Positions 1 to 24,715 of a DNA stretch of 64,000 nt are shown one piece after another (the first letter of the stretch is position 1; each line of letters opens with the position of its first letter). The notes beneath the pieces were generated by a model that saw nothing but the letters and a program-made list of their open reading frames with translations, was not told where the DNA came from and did not search any database. The position numbers and the translations under genes are program-made. The stretch covers positions 96,705,771-96,769,770 of the forward strand of contig JAVHZZ010000009.1 in assembly GCA_036250195.1 (NCBI GenBank). The letters run 5' to 3'. Origin of the DNA: Mixophyes australis. Taxonomy: Eukaryota > Chordata > Amphibia > Anura > Limnodynastidae.

Positions 1-1234
1 ATAAGATGATTTTCAGCTCATCATTTTGCAGGTTCGTCGTGGAGAAACAACATGGAACCTAGCTTATCTGCAGTAGTGTGTGACTTGATGCAGGTTGGCT
101 GTATAGTCTTGCAGATAATTACATGCATTACACACAACTGCTGCTTAGCCTTTATTTCTACAGAAGTAATTACACTGATTTGAAAATCTCCCTATTATCA
201 GTGGGGGAATTTGTAGTTCTTTCAGTAGTTTCCAGGATTCATCCTATGTTGTCTTAGCTGATTGTAGAATGTATAAAATCCTTTATTCAAATCAATCAAC
301 TAAAATGCTGTCAGAGCTTTTGGCTGCTCCCAGACCTGTGTTTTAGAAGCAGGGTGTTTCTGCTGCTTACAATGTTCAGAAAAAAAAAAGTTAGGAGCAA
401 TTTCATGAGCGTTTCTACTTTTTATCTGCAAGAGAAAATGCAGCTTTGATCGTTCAATAATTTTTACAGCTTTTGTGTGACACCAACCTAAGGCCTAATG
501 TCCATTGGCTCAAAATACATATTTTATTAACATTTTTAACACCTCATTGATTCCGGTGCCCCCATGCCCACTACCATTGACACTTGAGGTTGGGAGCTTT
601 TGTCTTTTTCTGACCCTGCCAACTCTACTTATTTATGTTCACCGGGGTGTCCTTCATTGGCCCTCCAAATGCAAGTGCCCACCCCCCCACTGCATGTCAA
701 ATGCAATAGTGTTTTTTTGTCATGCAGTGGTCACCGGTATTTAACAAGTGGCTAATCTGCCTAAATTAAAATGATCTAAACATAAATGTAACCTGCAATG
801 CAAGTAAAACACTACGCAGTCCAATTCTAGGAAATTTACTCATTCTGAAAATTCTGCTCTAGTGGTTTCAAGGAGAAACAGTTTGGTATTATATTTATAA
901 AATGATGAATAAACATCCCATATTTATTTATTTATTTTATATTTATTTACTTTTTTTCTCAGCTTGCAACTGCTTTTTATAAATGTTAGCAAAAGCAAAT
1001 TGAAACTACAATGCATTGATTGAGGATTATGGCAACTGTAGTTAAAGTGCCACGGGTTGCTCTGCATTACAGCCACAGCTTTGAAATGGTACAACATTTT
1101 TCAGAGCATCAACAGCAAGTGAAGTATATTCTAGTGTGTCATGCCGTATCCAATGAGGAATATGACTTCTTTGATATATTTTTGCTTTAACAATCACTTG
1201 ATTTAACTAGAGATACATCAATGTCTCTCTTTAG
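1..1234 (+). other. IDS: IDS intron 1 (3' part)
   Basis: Everything before exon 2. AT-rich, with no open frame that has a signal peptide followed by a donor in the right phase, so exon 1 is not here. The acceptor is the pyrimidine run ending TTTAG at 1234. No repeat family was recognised. Confidence 0.7.
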
Positions 1235-13706
<12,472 letters not shown>

Positions 13707-14110
13707 TTTACATTTCTATTCAAATTTTCATTTTTATTTTTTATATACATATATATATTTGTATGAAATTATAATGGATTAAAATATTTTATGATTTATT
13801 ATGAAATATTTTCCCAGGGCTTTATATATTTTATGTAGGTATTGCTAATACATAGTCAATTTTAGGCAGCACATCTTGCACAAATGTATGGGGTTCATTG
13901 GTCATTTTATTCACATTCTTTGGATTTATATGGAAAGTGCAAAAAGTTGCTGCTTTAAACTTTCTTTTTTATATATATCTACATCTATTTATATATCTTA
14001 AAACCACACAGTCCACAGATAGACTGACTTCCACAGGCCACCAAACAATGCTAAAACAATAGAATAGTGTATTTAAATTGATGGGCTTACTTTGGATCTG
14101 CTCACCTCTG
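13707..14110 (+). other. IDS: IDS 3' UTR region with candidate poly(A) signal
   Basis: AT-rich sequence after the stop. The first candidate signal is ATTAAA at 13778-13783, only 75 bp downstream. No AATAAA occurs nearby; a later one is at 15489. Human IDS has a long 3' UTR, so a more distal site may also be used. The true end cannot be fixed from sequence. Confidence 0.45.
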
Positions 14111-14164
14111 AGGCTGGGTACACACTGGAGAATTTTCCCACCAATCTGTTATCTACAACGATTG

Positions 14165-14382
14165 CAGGGGCGAACGCAGCAACTCCATTTCGGTGAGTCT
14201 GAATTCTACAGCAGCCGCGGCGCTGTCAAGCAGCATCCGCGGCAGTGTTGTATTATACTACAATACAGCACTGCCGCGGACGCTTCTTTGACAGCGCCGC
14301 GGCTGCTGTACAGTACCGTTGGTTCACGGAGGGGAGGGGTTTCTGGAGAACCAAAACCCCCCCCCCCCTGCGTGCGCCACTG
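14165..14382. mobile_element. MITE with 5-bp target duplication, copy 1
   Basis: 218 bp. The ends CAGGGGCGAACG and CGTGCGCCACTG form an imperfect inverted repeat, flanked by the direct repeat GATTG (14160-14164 and 14383-14387). Inside are long GC-rich arms such as CAGCAGCCGCGGCGCTGTC that pair with each other. The same family is at 43817-44115. The host sequence around it (GGGTACACACT ... GTATACACACT, about 14113-14860) may itself be an older repeat. Confidence 0.85.
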
Positions 14383-14387
14383 GATTG

Positions 14388-15522
14388 TACCTACAACTGA
14401 AGATCTAACCGATCGGGTGATAAATGTGTACGCACTACACATAATTTACCTTCAGATCTGTGCTCTTCATCTGGTCCTATAGTCGTTTAGAGAATTACAG
14501 CACAATATGCATTCATTCATTCGTTCCTGTCACACTGATTAATCGCCTTGTTATAGCTATTCACATATAGCGAATTTTGTTAGCTTCCGTGACTCTGAAA
14601 CTAAATATTCAGTCTCAACGAACGAATGACCAAATTTTCCCATATGCTCTCTACATTTAGTGACCGGGGCATGTTCATTGCTGGCATCAGCTGAAAAGAC
14701 CATGACTGTAAACTATGGAGATTGTGGTTGTGAATGCACACACACTACATGATTGGAAGGTATTTGGAACTAGATTATTAAACAGTACGACCAATCAAAT
14801 GAAACAACAATCTGCACTTTGGAATGACTGATGTTCATCGTGTAAGTATACACACTAACATGATATGGGGCCAAGCTGTCGTTTATAGGGTATTGGGTAA
14901 AAGTCTTTGTGGGTCACTTATCCATTGGCCTGAGACTTTCAAAAAATGTATTTATCTCTACAAGTCTAGTATACATATAACCAATCGCCATCTTTGAGAG
15001 TTTGATAAATAGGTTGCATGGGTGAGATGTCATCTAGAAATTTACAAAACTGAATTACGGATGTTTCGCTGGTGGAATTTGGTCTTAAGTGTTCCCAGTC
15101 CTAACCACACCATAGCAGACAGATTTGGCTGTCATTGTTCCAGCTCTCTTCATAGGCTACAAGTTCCACAAAATGAAAATTTGCAAATACATGGCAGAAT
15201 GATGAAGTGAATACGGAACACAGAGTGTATCACCGGAACTACGCTCCTTTGCGAAATGACGGTCTTTAAAAAATATGATGTAACCAACAAACTTCCAAAT
15301 ATGCATTGTATAATGGCCAGTTAAGCTGAGCGACAAACAAGTTAGTTCAATGCACATCTGTAATTCAAAAGTGCGGGACAGACAGATTCCACTGATCTGA
15401 GAAGTAATATAATTGGCAATGAAATTCTACACCCAAGTATGATTGCAAATGTATAGCAACACTTGTAAGGTGGTTAAAATGAGAATCCAATAAAGAGGAT
15501 TAACATGCTATATTATACATGA
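14388..15522. other. Intergenic, no gene seen
   Basis: Includes a short CATT array at 14512-14521 and possibly the right half of an old repeat ending near GTATACACACT at 14860. No coding region or other assignable feature. Confidence 0.6.
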
Positions 15523-15800
15523 TATATAACATAGTAACATAGTAACATAGTTGATGAGGTTGAAAAAAGACACCAGTCCATCAAGTTCAACCTATTTTGG
15601 ATCTCCTGCGATCCTGCACTTATATTTGAAAATTAATCCAGAGTAGGCAACCGCCCATCTGTTTCAATTTTGAAAATCCCCCCAGACTCAATATTGCAAT
15701 CCAATTTTTACCCTATATCCACTACTATCCTTTATTTTAAATTAACGGTCGTATCCCTGGATACACCTTTCCGCTAAAAATTTGTAAATATAGTGTAGTA
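15523..15800 (-). mobile_element. CR1/L2-type LINE 3' end (frog family)
   Basis: On the plus strand it opens with ACATAGTAACATAGTAACAT then TTGATGAGGTTGAAAAAAG and CCATCAAGTTCAACCTA. I recognise this 3' end, in antisense, of a LINE family abundant in amphibian genomes. It continues through GGATACACCTTTCC before fading. Assignment is from memory of the family. Confidence 0.65.
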
Positions 15801-17196
15801 TATTCCCTGCAAAATCCTCTTTTAGATGGTTTGAATAACTGCTGCATTGTACCAATATTGGCGTTATGGATAATTAATTTGCTGAAGTAACTGCAGATAA
15901 TATGTCAAAATCTCCTTGGCCGTCATTATCCATGTGCTGATAGCCACTGCTCTGGCACAAATGCTCTAAGCAGCAGCTGGCCTGCACATTACACAAGTAG
16001 ATGGCAACATTAAAGTTGTCATGGAAAACATACATTGAGAAAGTTGACAAAATGGGTAGGAAGTTTACAAATTTAAGTGTAATCATTTGCTGTGTAAAAC
16101 TTGCAAAGTATTCATGTGAAGACTTGACTTGGATTAGATGGCAGCAGCTATAGGGGCCTATTTATAAATCACATTTTTCATTAAAATCCCCCGAAAAAAG
16201 CAGTTTTGGATCTTCGGATCCCTCACTACATCTTACTGCTCGTCCCTCTGGTCACTATCACAGAGGTGGTCACTTTACCATAGAGACCATAGAGGACAGA
16301 GGAGACAGGTCTTCGCAGGAACAGCAGTTTTTCGTGACTTCTGTTCTAGTGAAGAATTTTAATAAATAATCACAATATTTAATTTCCTATCTTTACGATA
16401 AGGAATGAAATTGATTCTGTTTAAAATGCAGTTCATAATAAATATACCCCAAAGTCTTTATAGTGTATCTGTCACATTGTAGCTCATACTTGTTTTATTT
16501 AGTTTCTAGTGGACTATATAGGCTCACAGATTTTTTATGCTGTCTCAGAATAGATAAAAAGGGATTATCTGCAAATAAAGAGAATGTTATTTTTGGTACA
16601 CCTACATACTACAATAGGCACTATGTAGAATAAGCATTATTTAAAATGTGGTAGGGTCTCTTTACGGCTTCAGACATGAAGCACAGTTCTGCAAATGTGC
16701 CTGTTTGTCCACCTATTGAACTCCTACTTGCTGGTTTGGAAACCACCTCTCCCATTTCTACAAGTGAATGTTTTACTACATTTGTATATGTGCATCTAAT
16801 AATGCTTGTCCAGCATAAAGGACTCCTGCCATCCTCCACTATACAACTTGTCAGAGGATGTGTGAATTCAGGTAATTTTGCAGGAAGGCTTGACGAGGTG
16901 ACTGAAGGCTATGCAAGCATTCTCATAACTAAATACTACCTACCTCCTACCTCTAAATGTGCAAATTTGTCCCCTGAAACTCATTGTAAATATCTAACAC
17001 ATTATAGAATCTCATTTTTGCATTTGAGCAGAATACGATTGTTTGACTGTTTACCATTAAAGTTAATGGTCGTTTTAGATTCAGAACATTGTACATTTCT
17101 AAGGGTAATTACAACCGTGCTAAACTTGGACCTCCTGCTATATGCCATTTTCAGGTATTCTTGCGGAAAGGGAAGCACAAGGATTTGAAGACTATA
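15801..17196. other. Intergenic; possible old MITE, one long chance ORF
   Basis: From 16156 (GGGGCCTATTTATAAAT) to 16451 (ATAATAAATATACCCC) the ends are loosely inverted and may mark an old MITE. A 170-codon open frame at 16676-17188 has no recognisable domain, composition bias or neighbours to support it. Nothing else is assignable. Confidence 0.4.
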
Positions 17197-17501
17197 GGTC
17201 TGATTAATTAAGGCAAACAAGCAAAAAAGGAGTAAATTTGCACCTTGGCAAAACCAAGGTGGAGGAGGAGGTAAATTTAAAATGTGGGGACAGATTTATA
17301 GTTTGGGTAGATCATGTCCTAGATCAACTTTAAATTTCAGTGTAAAAATAAAGACATCAAGTAGTTTGCTACGTGAAAAAACAACCAGTATTTTCCTTAC
17401 TTGCAAAATAATACACTCATTTGCACCCCTTTCATTGTAACATGGTTTGTCCAGGAGCAAATTTACTCATTTTTTTTTGCTTTCCTGAATGGCTCAGGCC
17501 C
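17197..17501. mobile_element. Palindromic MITE, GGCCTGATT family, copy 1
   Basis: About 305 bp, starting GGTCTGATTAATTAAGG and ending GGCTCAGGCC. It shares the phrases GATCAACTTTAAATTTCAGT, TTTGCACCCCTTTCATTGTA and TTTGTCCAGGAG with copies at 34030 and 51755. Non-coding. Confidence 0.75.
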
Positions 17502-19836
17502 TCTGATGGTGACATCTGTTACATTTTATGATAAGAGGACCTGCGTAGATTAGTCTGTTCCTTGTTTAGTGCAGTTCAGGTGCCAGGTGTGTATGTACCC
17601 ATGTACAAATATGTGATTTCTTTTTGCAGGACATAATATTTCAATGAGATTGAAAGGGTGAATAAGTCACATCTAGAGAGGTGCTCTCTGTGTAATTGGG
17701 GGGGCTGAAGTGAATTTTTTTATCTGCAAAAGGACCCAGAGCTTGCGCCTTTTATACAGTGGGAACCGGGAATCAGCCTTTACTGTCTATGTGCTTACAA
17801 ACTCCCATTAACTACTTTTACAACTTCAAGGTGCAAATTATTTCGGAAAACACATTTCTAGAAACATTACCATCAACGTAGCAAAACAAGATTTTCTCCA
17901 CACAATTAAAGCATACACGTGATAATTTTAAGCCCTATGTTAGGCTAATATGAGCAGTATTTTAGGAGAACAGAAAAGGGTGCACATTAATCATACAGGT
18001 GCCACCTTTGTGGTCAGCGCTGCAAAACAGGTTTCCTCTTCCCCATGTCCAGTCCTGCGATACAGCCCCACTGAGGATGCAGTGTGCCTCTTTGTCCCTG
18101 AAGGAGCAAGGATGTGTGGAGACTTGTCCCGGCATCACAACCATGGACCACCAGGGAAATACAAGTGCAGCACAGTGTCATCTAATCATAAGTAGAGCTA
18201 CCACCCACCCTGTTCTCCCAGCGGAGTTTTAAATGCCGGTTCTCGTAACGCTGGGGAGTTACTGTGGAGCCCAGATATGTAACAAATACCCAGTAAAGTA
18301 TAAATGGATGGAAGAGATGTCAGAAAGTGGTAGTAGTAAGATTGACAGTTTCACGGTACAGATGTGAACTTAGGTATATTCTGTGGGAGTATATAGGTAC
18401 ATTTGTGCAAATAGACTCTGTGCATCTGCACATTTTTTTAAATGACCTTTAGAATCAAGCTAGGCAGATAGTTTTGCACCTTGTGCAGTTTAAATATTCA
18501 ATAAGTAAATAATCAAACCTGGCTCTTCTACCAGCTCACCACTTGAGGGCAGCATCCTCCTGCTAAATTGTGAGTGCTCCACAGAATGAGATCAGTGTTT
18601 GCAGAATCACTATTCGTTATATTGCAGAGGAAGATGTTGCTTTTTTCAAACTCAAACTCTTTTATTCAATACCCCATTACTTTGTAATAACTACATTATT
18701 TGTACTTTATTGTAGATGTGTAATGAATGTATACAGCCTGTTGTTGATGCTTAATTAACACACCATGTGCAAATAATGACCCTTTTCTTACATATTTAGC
18801 TAATAATTAAAACACTGGCTGATTGAACTAGCCGCAAAGTGCCATAGTAGTGTTACGTTATGTTTCTGTGTTCAGGTAATGATCTCATTTTTTTGTGTGT
18901 GCAAAGATGAGCAAAGTTTTCTTTACTATCATTTCTGTTTGTCTGTGCATAAACAAAGCATGTGGGGCTACTACAGAACCACATGACGTATTGAATCTGT
19001 CCTTCTGACAAAGAGGGATCTATGCATCAAGCAAAAACTTACTTAAAAGATGCAGAAACGGCTGTTTCCGCGTCGTTTAAGTAAGTTTGCTATGTATTAA
19101 CTGCCTAACGGAGGAGATTTCATAGATATCTCCTTCATTTAGGCTGACACCGTGAAGCATCGCAGTTCCCGTAGATTACTATGGAGATTACTATGGGGAC
19201 TGCAAAGCATGAAGCCTTGATAAGTTTCGCATTGCATGGGCAGGTAACGCCATCTCAGGATGGCGTTACCTTTTGTTTCCTATGGGATTCTGCTGACTCC
19301 TCTTTGGCTTCGCAGAATCCGGTACAGTGGAAGCAGCCGGTAAGCAGGAAAAAAAGACCCCAGGAGAGGGTCAGCGTAGCCCCGGCATGGTGCATGTGAT
19401 GTGCAGCGATGTATATTTAGCTGTACCACATCTTAGTGATGCACAAACCACCAAAGAGGATGTGGAAGGAACTTTGTTAAATGGAACTTGTGAGCTTTAA
19501 GTTGGCAGCACAAAATCGCTGATCTTCTCTATTGGTCTGAGCCCCCAACTACAGGATTAGTTTCCAATTTGGCCACACAAATTTGGTGCTTAGTGACTGG
19601 ATCCAATAGAGACTGTAGGTGTGGTTGGAAGATAATGATCATTTGTCAACCAAATCCACAAGTATGCCTGAAATTGTTCAGATCAATTTCAATAGTTTTT
19701 TTCTATTTTGGGGGATATGGGGAGGGGGAGAATCATTTTGTGGCTGCAACATTGGACTTCTGTTTCATATACTTATGACTGTACATTACTAGTAAAAGAG
19801 CTGCCACCATGTGATGGACAGTGGAAGTGCATACAT
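17502..19836. other. Intergenic, no gene seen
   Basis: A stretch at about 19015-19230 (ATGCATCAAGCAAAAACTTA ... ACTATGGGGACTGCAAAGC) resembles the element at 35478-36006 and may be an old MITE. The rest shows nothing assignable. Confidence 0.5.
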
Positions 19837-20395
19837 GTACATCATCATCATTATCATTGTTGCTTATTTATAAGGTGCCACAGATTCCACAGCACTGTAC
19901 AGCAAGGATATAACAATGCAAAACAAATAAATTGTAATAAATAATACTGAAATGCAATAATAATAATACAGCAATACACACAGCTAATATAATAAATTGC
20001 GCAAAACAGCAGATCATATTGCAGTGCTAAACAGCAGGCAGCTCACGACCATTCACATGTGGCCTCCCAGCCGATCTTATTCTTTGCTTTGTTAAAGCAG
20101 ATAATAAGGCAGTCCGGGTGCAGTCAACTTCCACGTCACGTGACCTTCTCTGCACATCACAGGGAGGTCACGCTGAATAACGGAGAAGGAGGGAGTGTAG
20201 TGTGCTCTCCTTTCTTCCACTGTGCGGCCCTTTGGAGGGTTGAAGTGCTGCAGAGGTGGCCCTTGAAGAAGACTTGGTTGCCCATCACTGCCATTTAGTG
20301 TAAAATGCAAAAAGGGACATACAGACAACAGGGACTGACAGGACACAAAGGGGAGGATCCTGACCATAAGAGCTTACATTCTAGTAATTATACTC
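19837..20395 (-). mobile_element. SINE/L2 tail with an internal insertion
   Basis: Starts with the CATCATCATTATCATT tail, then TTATAAGGTGCCACAGATTC and CAGCACTGTACAGCAAGG, the antisense of the L2/SINE 3' end seen elsewhere. It resumes near 20305 and ends with AAGAGCTTACATTCTAG. The 20040-20300 part is probably an inserted, unassigned repeat. Confidence 0.5.
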
Positions 20396-20502
20396 AGAAT
20401 CTTATAAAAAATAATACCACTCACCAACAGGTAAATAAAATAATTTAATGTTTTCAACACTAATGGTATTCTAAAACATAGTTTTATTATAATGTTCATG
20501 AC

Positions 20503-20658
20503 CAGTGGAAGAACTACCATTGATGAGGCAGGGGCCATGCACCAGGGCCCAAGGAGATATTGGGGCCAGCTGCATGGCAGATGCAGATAGTTGGGGGCCC
20601 CGTTCCCTCCTCCCCGCCTCCCTGCACCCAGGCCCACAGCTCGCTAGTTCTGCCTCTG
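20503..20658. mobile_element. hAT-like MITE
   Basis: 156 bp. Ends CAGTGGAAGAACTACC and GCTAGTTCTGCCTCTG are imperfect inverted repeats. Flanked by 8-bp repeats TTCATGAC (20495-20502) and TTCATAAC (20659-20666), one mismatch. Confidence 0.8.
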
Positions 20659-20666
20659 TTCATAAC

Positions 20667-21354
20667 AGTGATAGTGTATAATATAAAGTTTAATTCAGTA
20701 AGGCTAATATATTAACTGCAGGATATACAACTGTGCAACACGTTCAATTATGCATTAATATGCCTAGTAGGCTACCCAGCTCACATATATCTGCTACCTG
20801 TTAAAAAAAAAAAAAAAAACATCACTTTAAAATCTGCCTGCTCTTATTTTCTGATGATCCCCTTTAATTAATTACAACTTTTGTTTTTTTTCTTCTAAAA
20901 TACTGTTTGTTCGAGCTTCTTAATTGTCCTTAAGTTATGAAAGTGAGGCGACCTTAGGACAATATTCATGTGTCACACTTGTAAAGTTGAATATTTTTAT
21001 TACATTAGCATTTTTACATATAACATTTTTTTCCCTGCATAAAGTACACGTGACTGATGTTAAAAGGCTCCCAGTGACAGTATGGAACATCTGATCTCTG
21101 TCAACTTTAAGGACGTATTAAAATTAGGTCATTTTGCCACTAAATTGGAAATGACCTCAACAAACACCTACCCCCTGCTCCACCCGGGCTCATTTCTTCT
21201 CTCACAACATAAAATCTTATTTTTACATAGGAGCAATAAGTGAGCATAGCCCACATTTATTAAGGAATGTCCCAATCTGCTCTGCTCTGCTCCTTTCATA
21301 AGAAAGACCAACATTTTACAGACTATGCTGCAACTTTATTTATGACCTTTAGAT
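20667..21354. other. Intergenic, AT-rich unique sequence
   Basis: Contains an A18 run at 20802. The 20870-21130 part is AT-rich, lacks repeat signatures and could be a conserved non-coding element, but nothing in a single sequence proves it. Confidence 0.3.
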
Positions 21355-21620
21355 CATACTTGCCTACTCCCCCAGAATATCTGGTAGACTCCTGAATTTT
21401 GGGGTCTCTCCCGGACTCTCGGAAGAGCAGGCCTCATTCCTGTATCCTACCCACTTCACTATTGAAGTGTGTGATGTTAATCGCATCAGCATAGCCCCGC
21501 TGCTCGATGCCACGGATCACAGCATATGACAGGGCCAACCTGACGCTATTGCGTCACCATCACTTCCCTGCACCTGCGACTGACCTCCTCGCCGGGCAGT
21601 TTTCAATGTTGGCAAGTACG
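21355..21620. mobile_element. hAT-like MITE, CATACTTGCC family, copy 2
   Basis: 266 bp from CATACTTGCCTAC to GTTGGCAAGTACG, a clear inverted repeat of the ends. Flanks CTTTAGAT and TTTTAGAG agree at 6 of 8 positions, consistent with an old 8-bp duplication. Confidence 0.8.
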
Positions 21621-22485
21621 TTTTAGAGACTTTTGTATTTTTAGCAAGCGCCAAATCTTTCTTCTCTGCTCATCCTAAAACTATATAATTAGAGATGTAA
21701 AAAAATAGATTCTCCTATGGTACAATACTAGATATCAGTCTTGAATTATCCTTAAATGAAAGAAATGTACCATTAAAATTATCTGCTGACAAATCCCGAC
21801 CTATATATATATTAACAAATACAGAGTACATCAAAAGTAAGCTTCAATGTATCTTTTTGATGATGAACATTACATGTTATAAGGTATCAGTTTCCTTTTA
21901 GGCAATATTCTTGTTTTTTTAATCATATTGATGTCAAAGGTCTATAAAACATCTGATCATTCTGGCAGGTTAAGGTGTAAGAGAACCTTTCCTTACATTC
22001 CTGTCTATTAGACATTCTCCGAAACTCTTTATCTGAATAAAACTATTTTGCCGGCCTTCCATACTTGTTTTACTCTTTTTTTTTTTCCTGAAGACCTCTT
22101 ACATCTTTAGACAGAAAGAAAGATGTGATTTGCTCCATAAGGACCCATCATTGCTTTTTGAGGGTAGGTTATTCATGCCTTGGCAAACAGAATCAAGGTC
22201 AGGGATAGTGGAGACGGATAATCCAGCTGATTGAATTTGATGCTATAATCACTTTCCTCCTGTGCTGCACCTTCCTCTCCTCTTCACTACTTTAAAGAGA
22301 ATTAACCCTAGTTTTATTGCAGCATGTCTTCATATCAGTTATAGGATGGATACCTACTTTTCAGTATAAATGTATTTTATATGCTGTGACCAATGTATAG
22401 ATTCTGAGTTCCAGGTTGAAAAGTTCTAGGTGCTACACTGGCATTACTAACAGTATAACATAATAATAGTACACATTCTGCAAAT
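21621..22485. other. Intergenic, no gene seen
   Basis: Mostly unique-looking AT-rich sequence. No open frame, RNA gene or repeat could be supported. Confidence 0.5.
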
Positions 22486-22787
22486 ATCATCATCATCAGC
22501 TATTTATATAGCGCCACTAATTCCACAGCGCTGTACAGAGAACTCATATCAGTCCCTGTTCCATTGCAACTTACAGTCTAACTTCACCAACATACCCAGA
22601 GAGAGACTAAGGTAAATTTAATAGCAGCCAATTAACCTACTGGTATTTTTTGGAGTGTGGGAGGAATCCCACGCAAATATCTGAAGAACATACAAACTCC
22701 ACACAGATAAGGCCATGGTTGGGAATTGAACTCATGACCCCAGTGCTGTGAGGCAGAAGTGCTAAGCACTAAGCCACTGTGCTGCTC
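22486..22787 (-). mobile_element. tRNA-headed SINE, minus strand, copy 1
   Basis: On the plus strand it opens with the (ATC)n tail, TATATAGCGCCACTAATTCC and CAGCGCTGTACAGAGAACTC. It ends with the head GGGAATTGAACTCATGACCC ... GCTAAGCACTAAGCCACTGT. Read in reverse, the head has a pol III B-box-like GAGTTCAATTCCC and an A-box-like TGGCTTAGTG. The tail matches the L2-type LINE 3' end at 56249. Confidence 0.8.
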
Positions 22788-23153
22788 AAATATGATACGT
22801 TATTAAAATATCCACCAAATGACTTTCAACAGCAGGTAAAGCATTTGTTAACAATGTTTTATGCATAGGTAAAGGTTTGAAACATAGAGGTTTTAGCATG
22901 TTCTACCCCTTTCATTGAATGCTAACAAAAGTTAATAAACAGCTGAAACCTACACCCCTGAAATATACCATAAAGGATTGTGCGGCCTAATGTATAGGTA
23001 ATGCAGTGCATGGTACTTGCCATTTTTCTTTGCTTTGGTGGAGTGCTTATGGTCCTCACATATGGCTACATGCAGAGTTTAATTCTTCATTTATCAAGCT
23101 TCAATATATACATTACAACCACATGTATAGCATAGAGAACAATGATTCCTATG
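22788..23153. other. Intergenic, no gene seen
   Basis: Short unique-looking stretch between a SINE and a hAT-like MITE. Confidence 0.5.
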
Positions 23154-23536
23154 CAGGGCCGGATTAAGGGAATGTAGGCCCCCGGGCTAACGGTACTGTG
23201 AGTCCCCCCCCCCTTTCCCCCGGGAGCTCCCCCCTGAGCGCTTACCTCCTTCCATTCATGTGCCACTCCCTGTAGTGCTTCCGCGGCGCGCAGTAAGCTC
23301 CTTACTCACAAGTTCTCCTCGGTAAGGAGATTACTGCGCGCCACGGAAGCACTACTGTGACAGCAGGCAGCTAACAGCATAACAATTGCTGTTAGATGCC
23401 TGCCATTCTCCTTGACCAGCTGACAGTCAGAGCCTGGGGCGGGGACATCCCCGACCCGATGAATGCCGGTGGGCCCACCAGATGCCTGAGGCCCCTGGGC
23501 TCTATCCCAGTTAAACCTCAGGCTAATCCGGCCCTG
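23154..23536. mobile_element. hAT-like MITE
   Basis: 383 bp with ends CAGGGCCGGATTAAGG and GGCTAATCCGGCCCTG. Flanks TTCCTATG (23146-23153) and TCCCTATG (23537-23544) agree at 7 of 8 positions. A GC-rich inner inverted repeat (TGCTTCCGCGGCGCGCAGTA, around 23276 and 23335) can form a hairpin. Poly-C runs occur near 23205. Confidence 0.85.
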
Positions 23537-23743
23537 TCCCTATGTTTTCAGTAAAATCATTACTGCAGCCTCCATGTGCTTTTCTTAAGCAAAAACAGGC
23601 CACACACCAGCCTCTGCCACACACCAGCCTCTGTGTATAAACTCCTGTGTGGCTGTAGCCTACAGACTGGACCCAGTCATTTCGGCTTAGGTGACAAAAT
23701 TTGGGGCACTGATGTGGTATGATAATTTATTAATCCAGAAAAG

Positions 23744-24411
23744 TGTTAGGAACCCCTGCAGTCAGTACAACAAAACCTGGAGTCTGCTCCGAAAGTCTGG
23801 TGTCCACTGTTGCCCCTAGTGGTGGGGACAAACTTGACTGCAAACAAACAAAGCGTTGTGAGATGTGCACCGGCTGCGGAGAACCCAGGAATAGAGAGTT
23901 ATGGCAGACAGCATATCCGGAGAACGAGCCGAGGTCAGGGATCACTTGCAGAAAAGAATAGTCAGAAACACGCCAAAGGGTCAGGGTCACGAGCAGGTCA
24001 GCAGAAGCCGAGGTATAGGCCAAAAGATCAGGGTCACAGGCAAGAAGGCAAAATCCAGAAAGCAGGCAATACGCTCACAGCAGCTATCCAACAGAAACTG
24101 AGAGCAGGTCAGCACAAGTGCACAACACAGACCCTATAACCGGCAGGGAGGCTAAGCCTTAAATACTACATGTGGCCAATCAGAGCCTAGCTCTGAAACA
24201 ATCAGTACCCAACAGCTGCTAATAATAATTTGCTTACTTAGCCCACAGGCTAGCAAGGGGGCTTTGCGCACGCGCCCGGCTTCTTCTTATTGCTGGCAAC
24301 GGTCGGGTCCTGCCCAGAAGTGACGTCCCGGTCATCAAGGTGACGGCCGGGACACAGGGGAGACAAGGAAGCAAGTCGCGGCGCCTGTAATTACCGTTGA
24401 GGCTCGTGACA
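23744..24411 (-). mobile_element. Solo LTR, Ty3/gypsy type
   Basis: 668 bp. On the minus strand it runs from TGTCACGAGCC to GGTTCCTAACA, with TG...CA ends. It is flanked by a perfect 5-bp target duplication AAAAG (23739-23743 and 24412-24416). A TATA-like TATTTAAGG is on the minus strand near 24155. No internal region lies on either side, so the element was reduced by LTR recombination. The clade (gypsy) is inferred from the TGTCACGAGCC end style. Confidence 0.82.
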
Positions 24412-24508
24412 AAAAGAAGACCTTTGACATTAGACTGTAATCTCAGTGGCAGCGCCCTCTCTACCCTCTGTCTCACATATGCTCTTCTGATTTTACATAT
24501 ATTTTGTA

Positions 24509-24715
24509 CATACCTGTCTACTTTTTACAACTCCCCTCGGGGAGATCCCAGAGGGTAGATGCAGCGGGGCACAACAACTCGCGTCATATTGGCCCCCGCA
24601 ATGAAATGAAAGCTTAATTTTTATGAGGAGGGGACAAAATGACACGATTCACAGTCATGTAGACTCCCACCCCACCCACTTCACTAGGAAGCTTACTGGG
24701 CAGGGGGCTACTATG
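24509..24715. mobile_element. hAT-like MITE, CATACTTGCC family, copy 3 (shortened)
   Basis: Starts CATACCTGTCTAC after ATTTTGTA and has the internal CTCCCCTCGGGGAGATC. The right end GGGCTACTATG is followed by ATTTTTGTA, close to the left flank. The usual GTTGGCAAG right end has decayed, so this boundary is tentative. Confidence 0.55.

Noticed and set aside
505..744. 79-codon frame upstream of IDS exon 2, considered as exon 1
   Set aside because: Has no signal-peptide pattern, no donor in the needed phase, and no similarity to the IDS N-terminus.
15874..16086. 70-codon minus-strand frame next to a LINE 3' end
   Set aside because: Looks somewhat protein-like but has no recognisable motif or splice sites; not supported.
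16676..17188. 170-codon open frame
   Set aside because: No recognisable domain, no repeat or codon pattern that suggests coding, and no splice or gene context. Probably a chance frame; BLASTP would settle it.
22700..22790. tRNA gene
   Set aside because: The A- and B-box-like sequences belong to SINE heads; no complete cloverleaf or anticodon arm.
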